The translations under genes and the position numbers were made by a program. A DNA stretch of 64,000 nucleotides, taken from assembly GCF_013664685.1 (NCBI RefSeq), contig NZ_JAAKDE010000002.1, forward strand, positions 1-64,000, written 5' to 3'. Below are positions 17,625 to 26,885 of this stretch, one piece after another (the stretch's first letter is position 1; every line of letters begins with the position of its first letter). The notes under the pieces are model-generated. The model did no database searches and was not told the origin of the DNA. It saw only the letters and a program-made list of their open reading frames with translations. Origin of the DNA: Capillibacterium thermochitinicola. GTDB taxonomy: Bacteria; Bacillota; UBA4882; UBA10575.

Positions 17625-19050
17625 GGCGGTGATCGGCCTGGAGGTGCATGCGGAGCTCGCCACCGCCACGAAGATTTTTTGCGGATGCGCCACGAAGTAC
17701 GGGGCGGAGCCCAACACTCAGACCTGCCCCGTCTGTCTGGGGCTGCCCGGGGCGCTGCCGGTCCTCAATGAAAAAGTGGTCGAGTACTGCCTCCGGGCGG
17801 GGTTGGCCTTAAATTGCCGGATTGCGGACTATAGCAAGCTGGACCGGAAAAACTATTTCTACCCCGACTTGCCAAAGGCTTACCAGATTTCCCAGTATGA
17901 TCTGCCCCTCTGCCGGGACGGGTTTTTACGGTTGGCCAGCGGGAAAACGATCCGGATCACCCGGATCCATATTGAGGAAGACGCCGGCAAACTTATCCAT
18001 AGTCCGGAGGGGGAAGGTTATTCCCTGGTGGACTACAACCGGGCGGGAGTCCCCCTGATCGAAATTGTGACGGCTCCGGATCTGGCCACCCCGGAGGAAG
18101 CCGTGGAGTTTCTGGAGAAGTTACGCCGGATCCTGATGTACCTTGGGATCTCCGACTGCAAAATGGAAGAGGGTTCTTTGCGGTGCGACGCCAATATTTC
18201 GCTCAAACCGGCCGGGGCAAAACACCTGGGGACCAAGACCGAACTGAAGAACATCAACTCTTTTAAAGCGCTGGGCCGGGCGCTGGCCTATGAAATTGAA
18301 CGCCAGAGCGAACTTCTGGCGGAGGGCAAAACAGTCAAACAGGAGACCAGAAAGTGGGAGGAAGCGAAGCAGCGGACGCTGCCCCTGCGGAGCAAGGAGG
18401 AGACCCAGGATTACCGGTATTTCCCCGACCCGGACCTGGTCCCGATCGAACTGGACCCGGCTTACGTGGCGGCGATCGCGGCTTCCCTGCCCGAGCTCCC
18501 CGAGGCGAAGAAACGCCGGTTTATCGAGGAGTATAAGCTGCCGGAGTATGACGCCGATCTGATCACCGGCTCCAAGCACCTGGCGGATTTCTTCGAGGCC
18601 GTCCTCAAGTTTTACTTCAGCCCGAAAGCGGCCAGCAACTGGATCATGGGCGAAGTGCTCCGGCTGCTGGGGGAGGAAGGGTTGACCCCGGAAGCGCTGG
18701 CCGTCAACCCGGCCCACCTGGCCGATCTGCTGCGCCGGATCGATGCCGGAGAAATCAGTGTCTCCCAAGGGAAAACCGTTTTTGAAAAGGTCTTCCGGAC
18801 CGGCGCTTCTCCGGAAGAGATCATTAGGGCAGAGGGTATCCGGCAAATCTCGGATGAAGCCCGGCTGCGGGCGGTCGTCGCCCAAGTGCTGCAAACTTAT
18901 CCCCAATCCGTCCATGACTACCTGAACGGAAAGACAAAGGCCGCCCAGTTTTTGATCGGCCAAATTATGCGGGAGACCAAAGGCCAGGCCAATCCCCAGG
19001 TGATTAAGGTTTTGCTTGAAGAGGAGTTGGCCAAACTTGCGCAGGGGTGA
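17614..19050 (+). CDS. gatB: Asp-tRNA(Asn)/Glu-tRNA(Gln) amidotransferase subunit B
   Basis: Kinase/amidating subunit of GatCAB: it phosphorylates the mischarged aminoacyl-tRNA and replaces phosphate with ammonia from GatA. Signature parts: EAVIGLEVHAEL at the N terminus, the zinc cysteines in FCGC and TCPVCLGLPG, DRKNYFYPDLPK, and the C-terminal YqeY-like helical domain. ATG 17614 follows a GGGGGGAG site and gives 478 residues, the normal length. Confidence 0.95.
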   Translation: MKFEAVIGLEVHAELATATKIFCGCATKYGAEPNTQTCPVCLGLPGALPVLNEKVVEYCLRAGLALNCRIADYSKLDRKNYFYPDLPKAYQISQYDLPLCRDGFLRLASGKTIRITRIHIEEDAGKLIHSPEGEGYSLVDYNRAGVPLIEIVTAPDLATPEEAVEFLEKLRRILMYLGISDCKMEEGSLRCDANISLKPAGAKHLGTKTELKNINSFKALGRALAYEIERQSELLAEGKTVKQETRKWEEAKQRTLPLRSKEETQDYRYFPDPDLVPIELDPAYVAAIAASLPELPEAKKRRFIEEYKLPEYDADLITGSKHLADFFEAVLKFYFSPKAASNWIMGEVLRLLGEEGLTPEALAVNPAHLADLLRRIDAGEISVSQGKTVFEKVFRTGASPEEIIRAEGIRQISDEARLRAVVAQVLQTYPQSVHDYLNGKTKAAQFLIGQIMRETKGQANPQVIKVLLEEELAKLAQG

Positions 19051-19074
19051 CCGGCCGGCCGGGCGTAGGAAAAG

Positions 19075-19103
19075 AAAGACCACTGAGTTTCCTCAGGGGT
19101 CTT
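19075..19103 (-). terminator. Terminator between gatB and glnR
   Basis: On the minus strand AAGACCCCTGAG-GAAA-CTCAGTGGTCTT forms a stem followed by TTCTTTT, ending glnR; its 5' arm overlaps the glnR stop. On the plus strand the hairpin is followed only by a broken T-rich stretch. Confidence 0.65.
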
Positions 19104-19500
19104 GGTTGGTTTTCATCTTTTTTTGCCCTTCCAGCCATTGGATCATGGCCAGGAGGTCGGCCCGGTTGGAAACCGGGTAGAGGGAGGTTAAACCTTGCCG
19201 GCTCATCTGAGGATAGCGCGGAAGAGCCGGCGTTTTTTTCTGGAGACCGGACTGGCCGGCCCCGGGTTGTTGCAAAGCCTGGCGGACCGCTTCGATGCTG
19301 GATTTTTCTTTGAGCAGTTCTTTGATCGTCAGCAGCCGGTCGATCATCTCCTCCGTGAAGCGGCGGTGTTTGCCGTTGGTCCGGAGGGATTCGATCAACC
19401 CCATTGCTTCATAGTACCGGATTTGCCTGCTGCTTAAGCCGGTTCTTTCCCGGACTTCGCCGATGGAGTAAGTTGGTTGGTTTGGATCTTGATCGGCCAT
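19093..19500 (-). CDS. glnR: MerR-family regulator, GlnR/TnrA type
   Basis: 135 residues. The N-terminal winged HTH (YSIGEVRERTGLSSRQIRYYE, then GLI and the wing HRRFTEEMIDRL) is that of GlnR/TnrA. The C-terminal segment LYPVSNRADLLAMIQ resembles the end of GlnR that senses feedback-inhibited glutamine synthetase. It is divergent from the second glnA, the classic position. The start at 19500 (minus strand) follows GGAG; an upstream ATG at 19539 has no advantage. It is the obvious candidate to bind the TTACA-N3-TGTNA palindromes at the glnA and glutamate synthase promoters. Confidence 0.85.
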   Translation of the reverse strand: MADQDPNQPTYSIGEVRERTGLSSRQIRYYEAMGLIESLRTNGKHRRFTEEMIDRLLTIKELLKEKSSIEAVRQALQQPGAGQSGLQKKTPALPRYPQMSRQGLTSLYPVSNRADLLAMIQWLEGQKKMKTNQDP

Positions 19501-19539
19501 GGTGCACTCCTCTCCTCTTCTGAACAACCCTTTCTTCAT

Positions 19540-19568
19540 ATGTTAACAAACTTTAAAAGTAACGTCAA
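19540..19568 (-). promoter_or_regulatory. glnR: glnR promoter
   Basis: Reading the minus strand: TTGACG (19568-19563), 17-nt spacer, TAACAT (19545-19540). TGTTAACA at the -10 contains overlapping TGTTA/TAACA half-sites, compatible with autoregulation. Confidence 0.6.
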
Positions 19569-19653
19569 GCCTGGGGAAAATAACACAATCTTTTCCACCG
19601 GGGGTGCGCCCCGCCTTAAAAAGAGGTGTTTGGGCCGGTTGATATTTAAAAAC

Positions 19654-19682
19654 TTTACATCATGTTAGTTTTGGGTTAAAAT
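19654..19682 (+). promoter_or_regulatory. glnA: Second glnA promoter with GlnR-like palindrome
   Basis: TTTACA (19654-19659), 17-nt spacer, TAAAAT (19677-19682). TTACA-TCA-TGTTA (19655-19667) overlaps the -35 box exactly as at the glutamate synthase promoter. Confidence 0.65.
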
Positions 19683-19712
19683 AGGGATCGATCGTGATAA
19701 GGAGGTTTGCCG

Positions 19713-21047
19713 ATGCTCAACTCCAAACAAAAAGAAGTGATCAAAAGGGCCCACGAGCTTAATGTGAGATTTGTGCGGCTCCAGTTTACCGATATTTTGG
19801 GCAATTTCAAGAACTTGGCGATTACCATCAACCAATTGGAACGGGCGTTTACGGAAGGGATTATCTTTGACGGCTCCTCGATTCAGGGATTTACCCGGAT
19901 CCACGAGTCCGATATGTATCTGCGCCCCGATCCCGATACATTCACCATTTTCCCCTGGCGGCCCAAGGAAGGAGGCGCGGTCGCCCGGCTGATCTGCGAT
20001 GTTTATACCCCGGACGGGGAGCCTTTTGTCGGCTGCCCCCGTTATATCCTCCGTCAGGTGCTAGCCGAAGCGAATGCGTTGGGGTATACGCTGTATGTCG
20101 GACCGGAGCCCGAGTTTTTCCTCTTCGAAACCGACGAACGGGGACGGCCGCGCAAGGAGACGATCGATACCGGGAGCTATTTTGACCTGTCGCCCCTGGA
20201 CCGCGGGGAGGACGCCCGGCGGGACATCGTGATTACCCTGGAAGAGATGGGTCTGGAGATCGAGTCGTCCCATCATGAAGTCGCTCCCGGCCAGCATGAA
20301 ATTGATCTGCATTTCACCGAGGCTTTAAGTGCGGCCGATAATTTTATGACGTTCAAGCTGGTCACTAAAGTCATCGCGAAGAAACACGGCCTCCACGCCA
20401 CCTTCATGCCGAAACCGATCTTCGGGGAGAACGGTTCCGGGTTGCACCTGCATCAATCCCTCTACCAAAACGGGGTTAACGTCTTTGCCGACCCCGAAGG
20501 TGAATTCGGGATTTCGGATCTCGCTCGGCACTATATTGCCGGTCTCATGCATCATGCGCCGGCCTTGTGCGCGCTGGGCAATCCGACGGTCAATTCCTAT
20601 AAGCGTCTCGTCCCGGGCTACGAAGCGCCGGTCGATATCACCTGGTCGGACCGGGGCCGGAGCACTTTAATCCGGATCCCGGGAGCCGGCGGGCCGTCCG
20701 CGCGGGTCGAATTCCGCTCACCGGACCCGGCGGCCAATCCCTATTTGATTATTGCGGCGGCGCTGAAAGCCGGCCTGGACGGGATCCAAAACCGGATGAA
20801 CCCCGGGAAACCGATTCCGGAAAGCTCGTACGAGTTAAGTCCGGACGAAAGGCAAAAGCTAGGGATTAGAAGCCTCCCCGGCAGCCTCCGGGAAGCCCTG
20901 GACTGTCTGGCCGGAGATGCGCTGATCCGGGAGATGCTGGGTAAACACGCTTTTGACCATTATATGAAAGCAAAGCTGATCGAGTGGGAGGTCTACCGGA
21001 CCCAGGTGCACCAGTGGGAGATCGACCAGTATCTGGGGAATATCTGA
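19713..21047 (+). CDS. glnA: Glutamine synthetase type I (second copy)
   Basis: 444 residues from ATG 19713 (AAGGAGG, 7-nt spacing). It parallels the 11.9-kb copy motif by motif: DGSSIQGF, GPEPEFFLFETDE, SSHHEVAPGQHEID, ENGSGLHLHQS and NSYKRLVPGYEAPV, but with many neutral differences, so the duplication is not recent. The C-terminal metal and substrate segment has IRIPGAGGPSARVEFRSPD. Divergence from glnR suggests this is the GlnR-linked housekeeping copy; the other may be specialised or inhibited differently. Confidence 0.95.
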   Translation: MLNSKQKEVIKRAHELNVRFVRLQFTDILGNFKNLAITINQLERAFTEGIIFDGSSIQGFTRIHESDMYLRPDPDTFTIFPWRPKEGGAVARLICDVYTPDGEPFVGCPRYILRQVLAEANALGYTLYVGPEPEFFLFETDERGRPRKETIDTGSYFDLSPLDRGEDARRDIVITLEEMGLEIESSHHEVAPGQHEIDLHFTEALSAADNFMTFKLVTKVIAKKHGLHATFMPKPIFGENGSGLHLHQSLYQNGVNVFADPEGEFGISDLARHYIAGLMHHAPALCALGNPTVNSYKRLVPGYEAPVDITWSDRGRSTLIRIPGAGGPSARVEFRSPDPAANPYLIIAAALKAGLDGIQNRMNPGKPIPESSYELSPDERQKLGIRSLPGSLREALDCLAGDALIREMLGKHAFDHYMKAKLIEWEVYRTQVHQWEIDQYLGNI

Positions 21048-21065
21048 CCTGGGGATGTTGTGACG

Positions 21066-21935
21066 ATGGAATTTGTGAAAATGCACGGTCTGGGCAATGA
21101 TTTCATTATTGTCCCGGAGGGGCAGGCGGATCTGCCGGCGGGGCAATACGCGGACGCGGCACGGCGCCTTTGTGCCCCCCACTGGGGAATCGGCGCGGAC
21201 GGCCTGGTCCTGATCGGACCGGACCCCGAATATGACCTGCGCATGCGGATTTTCAACGCGGACGGCAGCGAGGCCGAGATGTGCGGAAACGCCATCCGTT
21301 GTGTGGCCAAATATGCCTGGGAAACGGGGCTTTGCCGGAAACGCCGCATGCGGATCGGCACTTTGGGGGGGGCCGCGGGAGGCGACCCTGTTGACCGAGG
21401 GGGACCGGCTCACCGGGGTGCGGGTGGATATGGGCCGGCCGGTGCTCGCCGCGGAGAAGATCCCGGTCCGCTCACCGGAAAGCCCGGTGGTGGGCGGTAA
21501 ACTGATCGTGGCGGAACGGGAGTTTACCTTTACCGCCGTCTCGATGGGGAACCCCCATTGTGTGATCGAGGTTGAGGAGGCGGCCACTTTTCCGGTTCGG
21601 CAGTGGGGGCCGTTGATTGAGGCCCACCCGCTCTTTCCGGCCAGGACCAATGTGGAGTTTGTGACGTGGTTGATGCCGGTCGCGTGATTATGCGGGTCTG
21701 GGAACGGGGCGTCGGCGAAACGCTGGCGTGCGGCACCGGTGCCTGTGCGACGGCCGTCGCCTGTGCGCTAATGGGCCTGACGGGCCGCCGGGTGACCGTG
21801 CAGCTGGCCGGGGGCGACCTGTTGATCGAGTGGGCCAGTGATGATCATGTCTACATGACCGGGGCGGCCACCCTGGTCTTTACCGGCCGGATGGACTTAA
21901 ACTGGCAAGCCGGAACGGAAGGAAGGGAAGTTTGA
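21066..21935 (+). pseudogene. dapF: Diaminopimelate epimerase, two frameshifts
   Basis: All parts of DapF are present but in three frames. The first runs from MEFVKMHGLGNDF through the first catalytic Cys (AEMCGNAIRC). After the eight-G run at 21365-21372 the frame changes; one G too many explains it, giving GGPREATLLTEGDRL. The second part includes the SMGNPHCV motif. Near 21673 one base is missing, after which [16 protein letters not shown] with the second catalytic Cys continues to the stop. DapF converts LL- to meso-diaminopimelate for lysine and peptidoglycan. Since it is normally essential, base-calling errors are likelier than loss. The stop overlaps the start of dapL (TGATG). Confidence 0.85.
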
Positions 21936-23110
21936 TGGTGCAAGTCAATACCAAAATGCAAACCCTGCCCCCTTATCTTTTTGCCCGGATTGAACAGAAG
22001 ATCGCCGAAGCGCGCGCCCAAGGGATCGATCTGATCAGTTTGGGCATTGGGGACCCGGATCTGCCGACGCCGCCCCATATTGTTGACGCGATGACGGCGA
22101 GCCTCCGGAACCCGGCCAACCACCAGTATCCGAGTTCGGTCGGTTTATTAAGTTTCCGGCAGGCGGTGGCCGATTTTTACCAACGGCGTTTCGGGGTGGC
22201 GCTTGACCCGAAGACCGAGGTGGTCACCCTGATCGGGTCCAAGGAAGGAATCGCCCATATCCCCTTTTGTTATTTGGACCCCGGTGACGTGAGCCTGGTG
22301 CCGGATCCCGGTTATCCGGTCTACGGGATCGGTACTATGCTGGCCGGTGGGACGGCTTATTACATGCCGTTAACGGCGGAGAACGGTTTTAAACCGGTTT
22401 TGGCCGATATCCCGACGGCCGTGGCGAAAAAAGCGAAGCTGATGTTCTTGAATTATCCCAACAACCCCACCGGCGCGGTGGCCGATCTCGCTTTCTTCAA
22501 CGAGGTGGTCGCCTTTGCCCGGGAATTTGACATCTTGGTCTGTCACGACGCGGCCTACAGCGAAATTGCATATGATGATTACCGCCCGCCCAGCTTCCTG
22601 ATGGCGCCGGGGGCGAAGGAAGTGGGGATTGAATTTCACTCCTTGTCCAAGACTTATAATATGACGGGGTGGCGCCTGGGCTGGGCGTGCGGGAACCGGG
22701 AGGCGGTCGAAGTCTTGGGCCGCTTTAAGTCCAATGTTGATTCCGGCGTCTTCCAGGCAATTCAGGAAGCGGGCATTGCCGCGCTCCGCGGCGACCAAAC
22801 CTGTGTGGAGCAGATGCGCCGGATTTATCAGGAACGCCGGGACCTGGTCATCGCCGGCCTGGAGGCGATGGGGTGGCGACCGGTCGCGCCCAAGGCCGGA
22901 ATCTACATCTGGGTGCCGACGCCGAAGGGCTTTACGGCGGAGGAGTTTGCCGAACTGGTTTTGGAAAAGGCGCAGGTGATCATTACTCCGGGGCGCGGTT
23001 ACGGGGAGCGGGGCGAGGGCTTTTTCCGGATCTCCCTGACGACCCCGACCGACCGCTTGCGTACTGCTTTGGAACGGATGCAGTCGGCCCTCGGCCGGGT
23101 GGAGATCTAA
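21935..23110 (+). CDS. dapL: LL-diaminopimelate aminotransferase
   Basis: Class I/II PLP aminotransferase of 391 residues that turns tetrahydrodipicolinate directly into LL-diaminopimelate, bypassing the acylated DapD/E route. The start [20 protein letters not shown] and the [11 protein letters not shown] segment are typical of DapL. The PLP lysine is in [15 protein letters not shown]. It is translationally coupled to dapF, which uses its product. Confidence 0.9.
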   Translation: MVQVNTKMQTLPPYLFARIEQKIAEARAQGIDLISLGIGDPDLPTPPHIVDAMTASLRNPANHQYPSSVGLLSFRQAVADFYQRRFGVALDPKTEVVTLIGSKEGIAHIPFCYLDPGDVSLVPDPGYPVYGIGTMLAGGTAYYMPLTAENGFKPVLADIPTAVAKKAKLMFLNYPNNPTGAVADLAFFNEVVAFAREFDILVCHDAAYSEIAYDDYRPPSFLMAPGAKEVGIEFHSLSKTYNMTGWRLGWACGNREAVEVLGRFKSNVDSGVFQAIQEAGIAALRGDQTCVEQMRRIYQERRDLVIAGLEAMGWRPVAPKAGIYIWVPTPKGFTAEEFAELVLEKAQVIITPGRGYGERGEGFFRISLTTPTDRLRTALERMQSALGRVEI

Positions 23111-23142
23111 CTGTGGAAACGGGTGCAGAGGAGGTTTCGTCA

Positions 23143-24417
23143 ATGTCCATTACAGCGATTGTTGGTGTGAACTGGGGAGATGAAGGCAAGGGCCGCATCG
23201 TTGATTACCTGGCGGGAGAATACCAGATTGTCGTCCGCTACCAAGGCGGGAACAACGCCGGTCATACGGTGATCAACGAGTACGGGAAGTTTGCCCTGAA
23301 CTTACTACCTTCGGGGATTTTTCACCCGGGAACGCTGAATATTCTGGGGACCGGGACGGTCATTGATCTGGAACATCTGGTCAAGGAGATCGAGGGGGTC
23401 CGGGCCAAAGGGGTACGGGTTGACGCCGATAACTTGAAGATCAGCGACCGGGCCATCATCTGTTTCCCCTTCCACCAGGCTCAGGACCGGTTGGAAGAGG
23501 AGCGGCTGGGCAGTAAGAAATATGGTTCCACCGTGCGCGGGATCGCTCCGGTCTATGGTGATAAGTATCTGAAAAAAGGAATCCAGATCGGCGAATTGTT
23601 CCACCCCGCGTATCTCAAGGAAAGGCTTGCCACGGTATTGGAGTGGAAAAATGCCGAACTGACCAAGGTCTACGGCGGCCGGGGTTATCAACTGGAAGAG
23701 ATCCTGGCGTGGCTGGCCGAGTACGGTGAAAAGCTGAAGCCCATGGTCACGGATACCACCACCCTTTTAAGGCAAGCGGTCAAAGCCGGGAAGAAGATTC
23801 TCCTTGAAGCACAGCTTGGCGCCTTACGGGATATTCATTACGGCATCTACCCCTTTACCACTTCCTCTTCCCCCTTGGCGGCTTTCGCGCCGGTGGGGGC
23901 GGGAGTGTTTAACCGGCCGGTGGAGCGGATCATCGGGGTGGTGAAAGCCTATTCCACCTGCGTTGGGGAAGGACCCTTTGTCACCGAACTGTTTGATGAG
24001 GTCGGCGACCGGCTGCGGCAGATCGGGGCCGAGTACGGAGCGGCGACCGGACGGCCGCGGCGCATCGGCTACCTTGATTTGGTGGCCACCAAGTATGGGG
24101 CCGAACTGCAAGGGGCGACCGAATTGGCCTTGACTAAACTGGATGTCTTGTCCAGTGAAAAGAAGCTCAAAGTTTGTGTTGGCTATGAGATCGACGGGGA
24201 AGTGGTGACCACCTTCCCGCTCACGCCATTGCTCTATAAAGCCAAGCCGGTCTATGTGGAGCTGGACGGTTGGGAAGAAGACATTTCTGCGGTGCGGAGC
24301 TATTCCCAGTTACCGGCGAACGCCCGCCGCTATATCCAGTATATTGAGGAGTGGCTGGAGGTACCGGTCAAATATATCTCGGTCGGGGCAAAAAGGGAGG
24401 AGATTATTGTGCGGTAG
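23143..24417 (+). CDS. purA: Adenylosuccinate synthetase
   Basis: GTP-dependent condensation of IMP and aspartate on the way to AMP. The N-terminal VGVNWGDEGKGRIVDYL P-loop, NNAGHTV, GTGTVIDL, and QLGALRDIHYG-like segments are clear. ATG 23143 follows GAGGAGG; the reading frame is open further upstream but overlaps dapL without homology. 424 residues, the expected size. Some positions differ from the common consensus (for example GDEGKGRIVD where K is more usual than R), as in a subset of Firmicutes enzymes. Confidence 0.92.
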   Translation: MSITAIVGVNWGDEGKGRIVDYLAGEYQIVVRYQGGNNAGHTVINEYGKFALNLLPSGIFHPGTLNILGTGTVIDLEHLVKEIEGVRAKGVRVDADNLKISDRAIICFPFHQAQDRLEEERLGSKKYGSTVRGIAPVYGDKYLKKGIQIGELFHPAYLKERLATVLEWKNAELTKVYGGRGYQLEEILAWLAEYGEKLKPMVTDTTTLLRQAVKAGKKILLEAQLGALRDIHYGIYPFTTSSSPLAAFAPVGAGVFNRPVERIIGVVKAYSTCVGEGPFVTELFDEVGDRLRQIGAEYGAATGRPRRIGYLDLVATKYGAELQGATELALTKLDVLSSEKKLKVCVGYEIDGEVVTTFPLTPLLYKAKPVYVELDGWEEDISAVRSYSQLPANARRYIQYIEEWLEVPVKYISVGAKREEIIVR

Positions 24418-24540
24418 GCGGGGCGCCTCGCGGCCCTCCGGCCAAAGCGAAGGAGATGGGAGGTGATTGTTGGTGGAAAAACTCATATAGCTTGTGTGGG
24501 AGGTGTTTGATGGTGTAAAAGATGAAGATATAAAAAATTT

Positions 24541-24690
24541 AACGAAGCGCCAGGGCTTGGCAGCGGCCAAGTTGACGAGGTGGGGGATCTCGGAAGAATC
24601 GGCGGGTGACCCCCGGTTGGGCCACGACCGTTAAAGAATTGACAAAACCTCCAGTGATGGACGGGACAAAAGATTCGGGTGGCTTAGTCG
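24541..24690 (+). ncRNA. glmS ribozyme/riboswitch
   Basis: Self-cleaving RNA activated by glucosamine 6-phosphate. The cleavage site fits A24546|G24547 in AAGCGCC. P1 is CTTGG-CAGCGG-CCAAG; then come the conserved TTGACGAGG, the P2 pair GGGGG/CCCCC around TCGGCGGGTGA, and the core GACCGTTA. GCCAC (about 24612) can pair with GTGGC (about 24680) to close the 3' domain. It sits about 170 nt before glmS, the family's invariable context. The 24691-24859 stretch is plain leader. Confidence 0.93.
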
Positions 24691-24859
24691 TTATTTGTCG
24701 CCTAGTGATGGTAAAAAATGTAAATTAGGCTAGAGTGCGCTGATGTTATAAATAAGGCTTAACTTGTCCCAAGCTAACAGCGGAGGGAGAAGTTAAAAGC
24801 GCTGTTGTTCTTTATGTCATTCCCATTTGACAACTGTGTATTGGAGGTTAAATAGATTA

Positions 24860-26689
24860 ATGTGCGGAATTATGGGTTATGTCGGCTCCGGGGAGACCGT
24901 CTCCATTATCCTGGACGGGCTGGAGAAGTTGGAATACCGGGGCTATGACTCGGTTGGGATTGCCACCATTCAGAACGGGCGAATTAAAACCTGCAAAACG
25001 GCGGGGCGCCTCGCGACCCTCCGGAAGATGTTGACGGAAACCGGTAAACGGAGCGGAGCGGGGATTGGCCATACCCGGTGGGCGACCCACGGGCGCCCGT
25101 CGGAGCGGAATGCCCACCCCCACCTGGATTGTAACCAACGGATTGCCGTCGTCCACAACGGGATCATCGAAAACTACCAGGAACTCCGGGAGCAATTGCA
25201 AAAACGAGGGCACATTTTTATCTCGGAGACGGACACGGAGGTAGTCTCCCATTTGATCGAGGATTATTACGAGGGTGACCTGTTTGCGGCGGTCCGGAAT
25301 GCCGTCGGCCGGTTGCGGGGGTCCTATGCCTTGGCGGTTTTGTCGGCGGATGAACCCGACAAGCTGGTCGTGGCGCGGAAGTCCAGTCCCTTGGTGATCG
25401 GGCTGGGTGCCTTCGAAAATTATGTTGCCTCCGATATTCCGGCGTTGCTCGATAAAACCCGGGATATTTATATTCTGGACGACGATGAACTGGCGGAGGT
25501 AACGGCCACGACAGTGCGTATTACCAAGGCGGACGGGACCGCAGTGGGCAAAGAAGTCTTCCGGGTGGAATGGGACGCGGTGACCGCGGAAAAAAACGGC
25601 TATGAACATTTTATGCGCAAGGAGATTCATGAACAGCCGCAAGCGCTCCAGGAAACCATGGCCGGCCGGATTGACCTGGAAAGAGGGGTTGTTGTCTTAC
25701 CGGAGGTCAAAATCGGGCGGGAAGAGCTGGCGGCCATCCGCCGGATTCAGTTGGTGGCCTGCGGGACGGCCTTTCATGCCGGGATGGTCGGCAAGTATAT
25801 CTTTGAAAAACTCCTGCGGATCCCGGCCGAAGTCGATCTGGCTTCCGAATACCGGTACCGGCAGGCGATCATCGGGCCGGAGGTCTTAACGATTGTCATC
25901 TCCCAATCGGGCGAGACCGCCGACACGCTGGCCGCCTTAAGGCTGTCGAAAACCCATGGGTCCAAAGTGCTGGGGATCACCAACGTGATCGGCAGTTCAG
26001 TGGCGCGGGAAGCGGATGAAGTCATCCTTACCCAGGCCGGGCCCGAGATTGCGGTCGCCTCCACCAAAGCCTATACCACCCAACTCTTGAGCCTCTACTT
26101 GCTTGGGATTTACTTTGCGCAGGTACTGGGGACTTTGGATGACGGTCTCCGGCAGCAGCTGTTGGCCGAGATGTATCTCCTTCCGCGTTTATTGGAGAAG
26201 ACTTTGGCGACGGAGACCAAGATCAAAGAGTTTGCCGAGGATTTTCAGGCCAAGGAGAGCATCTTCTTTATCGGGCGCGGGCTGGATTATCCCAGTTCGA
26301 TGGAGGGTGCTTTGAAACTGAAGGAGATCTCCTATATTAATGCCCAGGCTTATGCCGCCGGGGAGCTCAAGCACGGCACCCTGGCCCTGATCGAGGAAGG
26401 GGTGCCCGTCTTTGCGCTGGCCACCCAGCCGGACCTCTACGAGAAGATGCTGAGCAACATCAAAGAGGTGAAAGCCAGGGAAGCGACGGTGGTTGCCCTG
26501 GTCAACGCCGGTGATTACGAGACGGAAAAATCCGTGGACTATGCCTTGTATATCCCCAAAACCCACCCCTTCTTTACGCCCATCCTCTCGGTGGTGCCTT
26601 TGCAGTTGTTCGCCTACCATGTGGCGAAAGTCCGCGGCTGTGATGTGGATAAACCGCGGAACCTGGCGAAAAGCGTGACTGTGGAGTAA
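24860..26689 (+). CDS. glmS: Glutamine-fructose-6-phosphate aminotransferase (isomerising)
   Basis: Makes glucosamine 6-phosphate for cell-wall amino sugars. The start must be ATG 24860, since the mature enzyme needs Cys right after Met (MCGIMGYVG); GGAGG lies upstream. The glutaminase domain has GIGHTRWATHG, and two SIS domains follow (ACGTAFHAG, SQSGETADT, KAYTTQ), ending in the canonical NLAKSVTVE. 609 residues, complete. Controlled by the ribozyme leader; a strong terminator follows. Confidence 0.97.
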   Translation: MCGIMGYVGSGETVSIILDGLEKLEYRGYDSVGIATIQNGRIKTCKTAGRLATLRKMLTETGKRSGAGIGHTRWATHGRPSERNAHPHLDCNQRIAVVHNGIIENYQELREQLQKRGHIFISETDTEVVSHLIEDYYEGDLFAAVRNAVGRLRGSYALAVLSADEPDKLVVARKSSPLVIGLGAFENYVASDIPALLDKTRDIYILDDDELAEVTATTVRITKADGTAVGKEVFRVEWDAVTAEKNGYEHFMRKEIHEQPQALQETMAGRIDLERGVVVLPEVKIGREELAAIRRIQLVACGTAFHAGMVGKYIFEKLLRIPAEVDLASEYRYRQAIIGPEVLTIVISQSGETADTLAALRLSKTHGSKVLGITNVIGSSVAREADEVILTQAGPEIAVASTKAYTTQLLSLYLLGIYFAQVLGTLDDGLRQQLLAEMYLLPRLLEKTLATETKIKEFAEDFQAKESIFFIGRGLDYPSSMEGALKLKEISYINAQAYAAGELKHGTLALIEEGVPVFALATQPDLYEKMLSNIKEVKAREATVVALVNAGDYETEKSVDYALYIPKTHPFFTPILSVVPLQLFAYHVAKVRGCDVDKPRNLAKSVTVE

Positions 26690-26722
26690 GGGGAACGGCG
26701 GTGGAATAGAGGGACGAGGGAA

Positions 26723-26751
26723 GGGAGGCGGCGCCCCCGCCTCCCTTTTTT
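26723..26751 (+). terminator. Intrinsic terminator after glmS
   Basis: GGGAGGCGG-N5-CCGCCTCCC stem followed by TTTTTT. Confidence 0.85.
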
Positions 26752-26885
26752 GATCAAGGCGGCACCGGTGCACAGCGATCCGCAATCGGGCGGCCGTCAT
26801 GAAACCGGCTTTACGGTTCAGGAGGAAGCCGGATCTCCGGTCTGGTGATGTTGAATAAGCGGATAGAAGAAACGGGGGTGAAACC

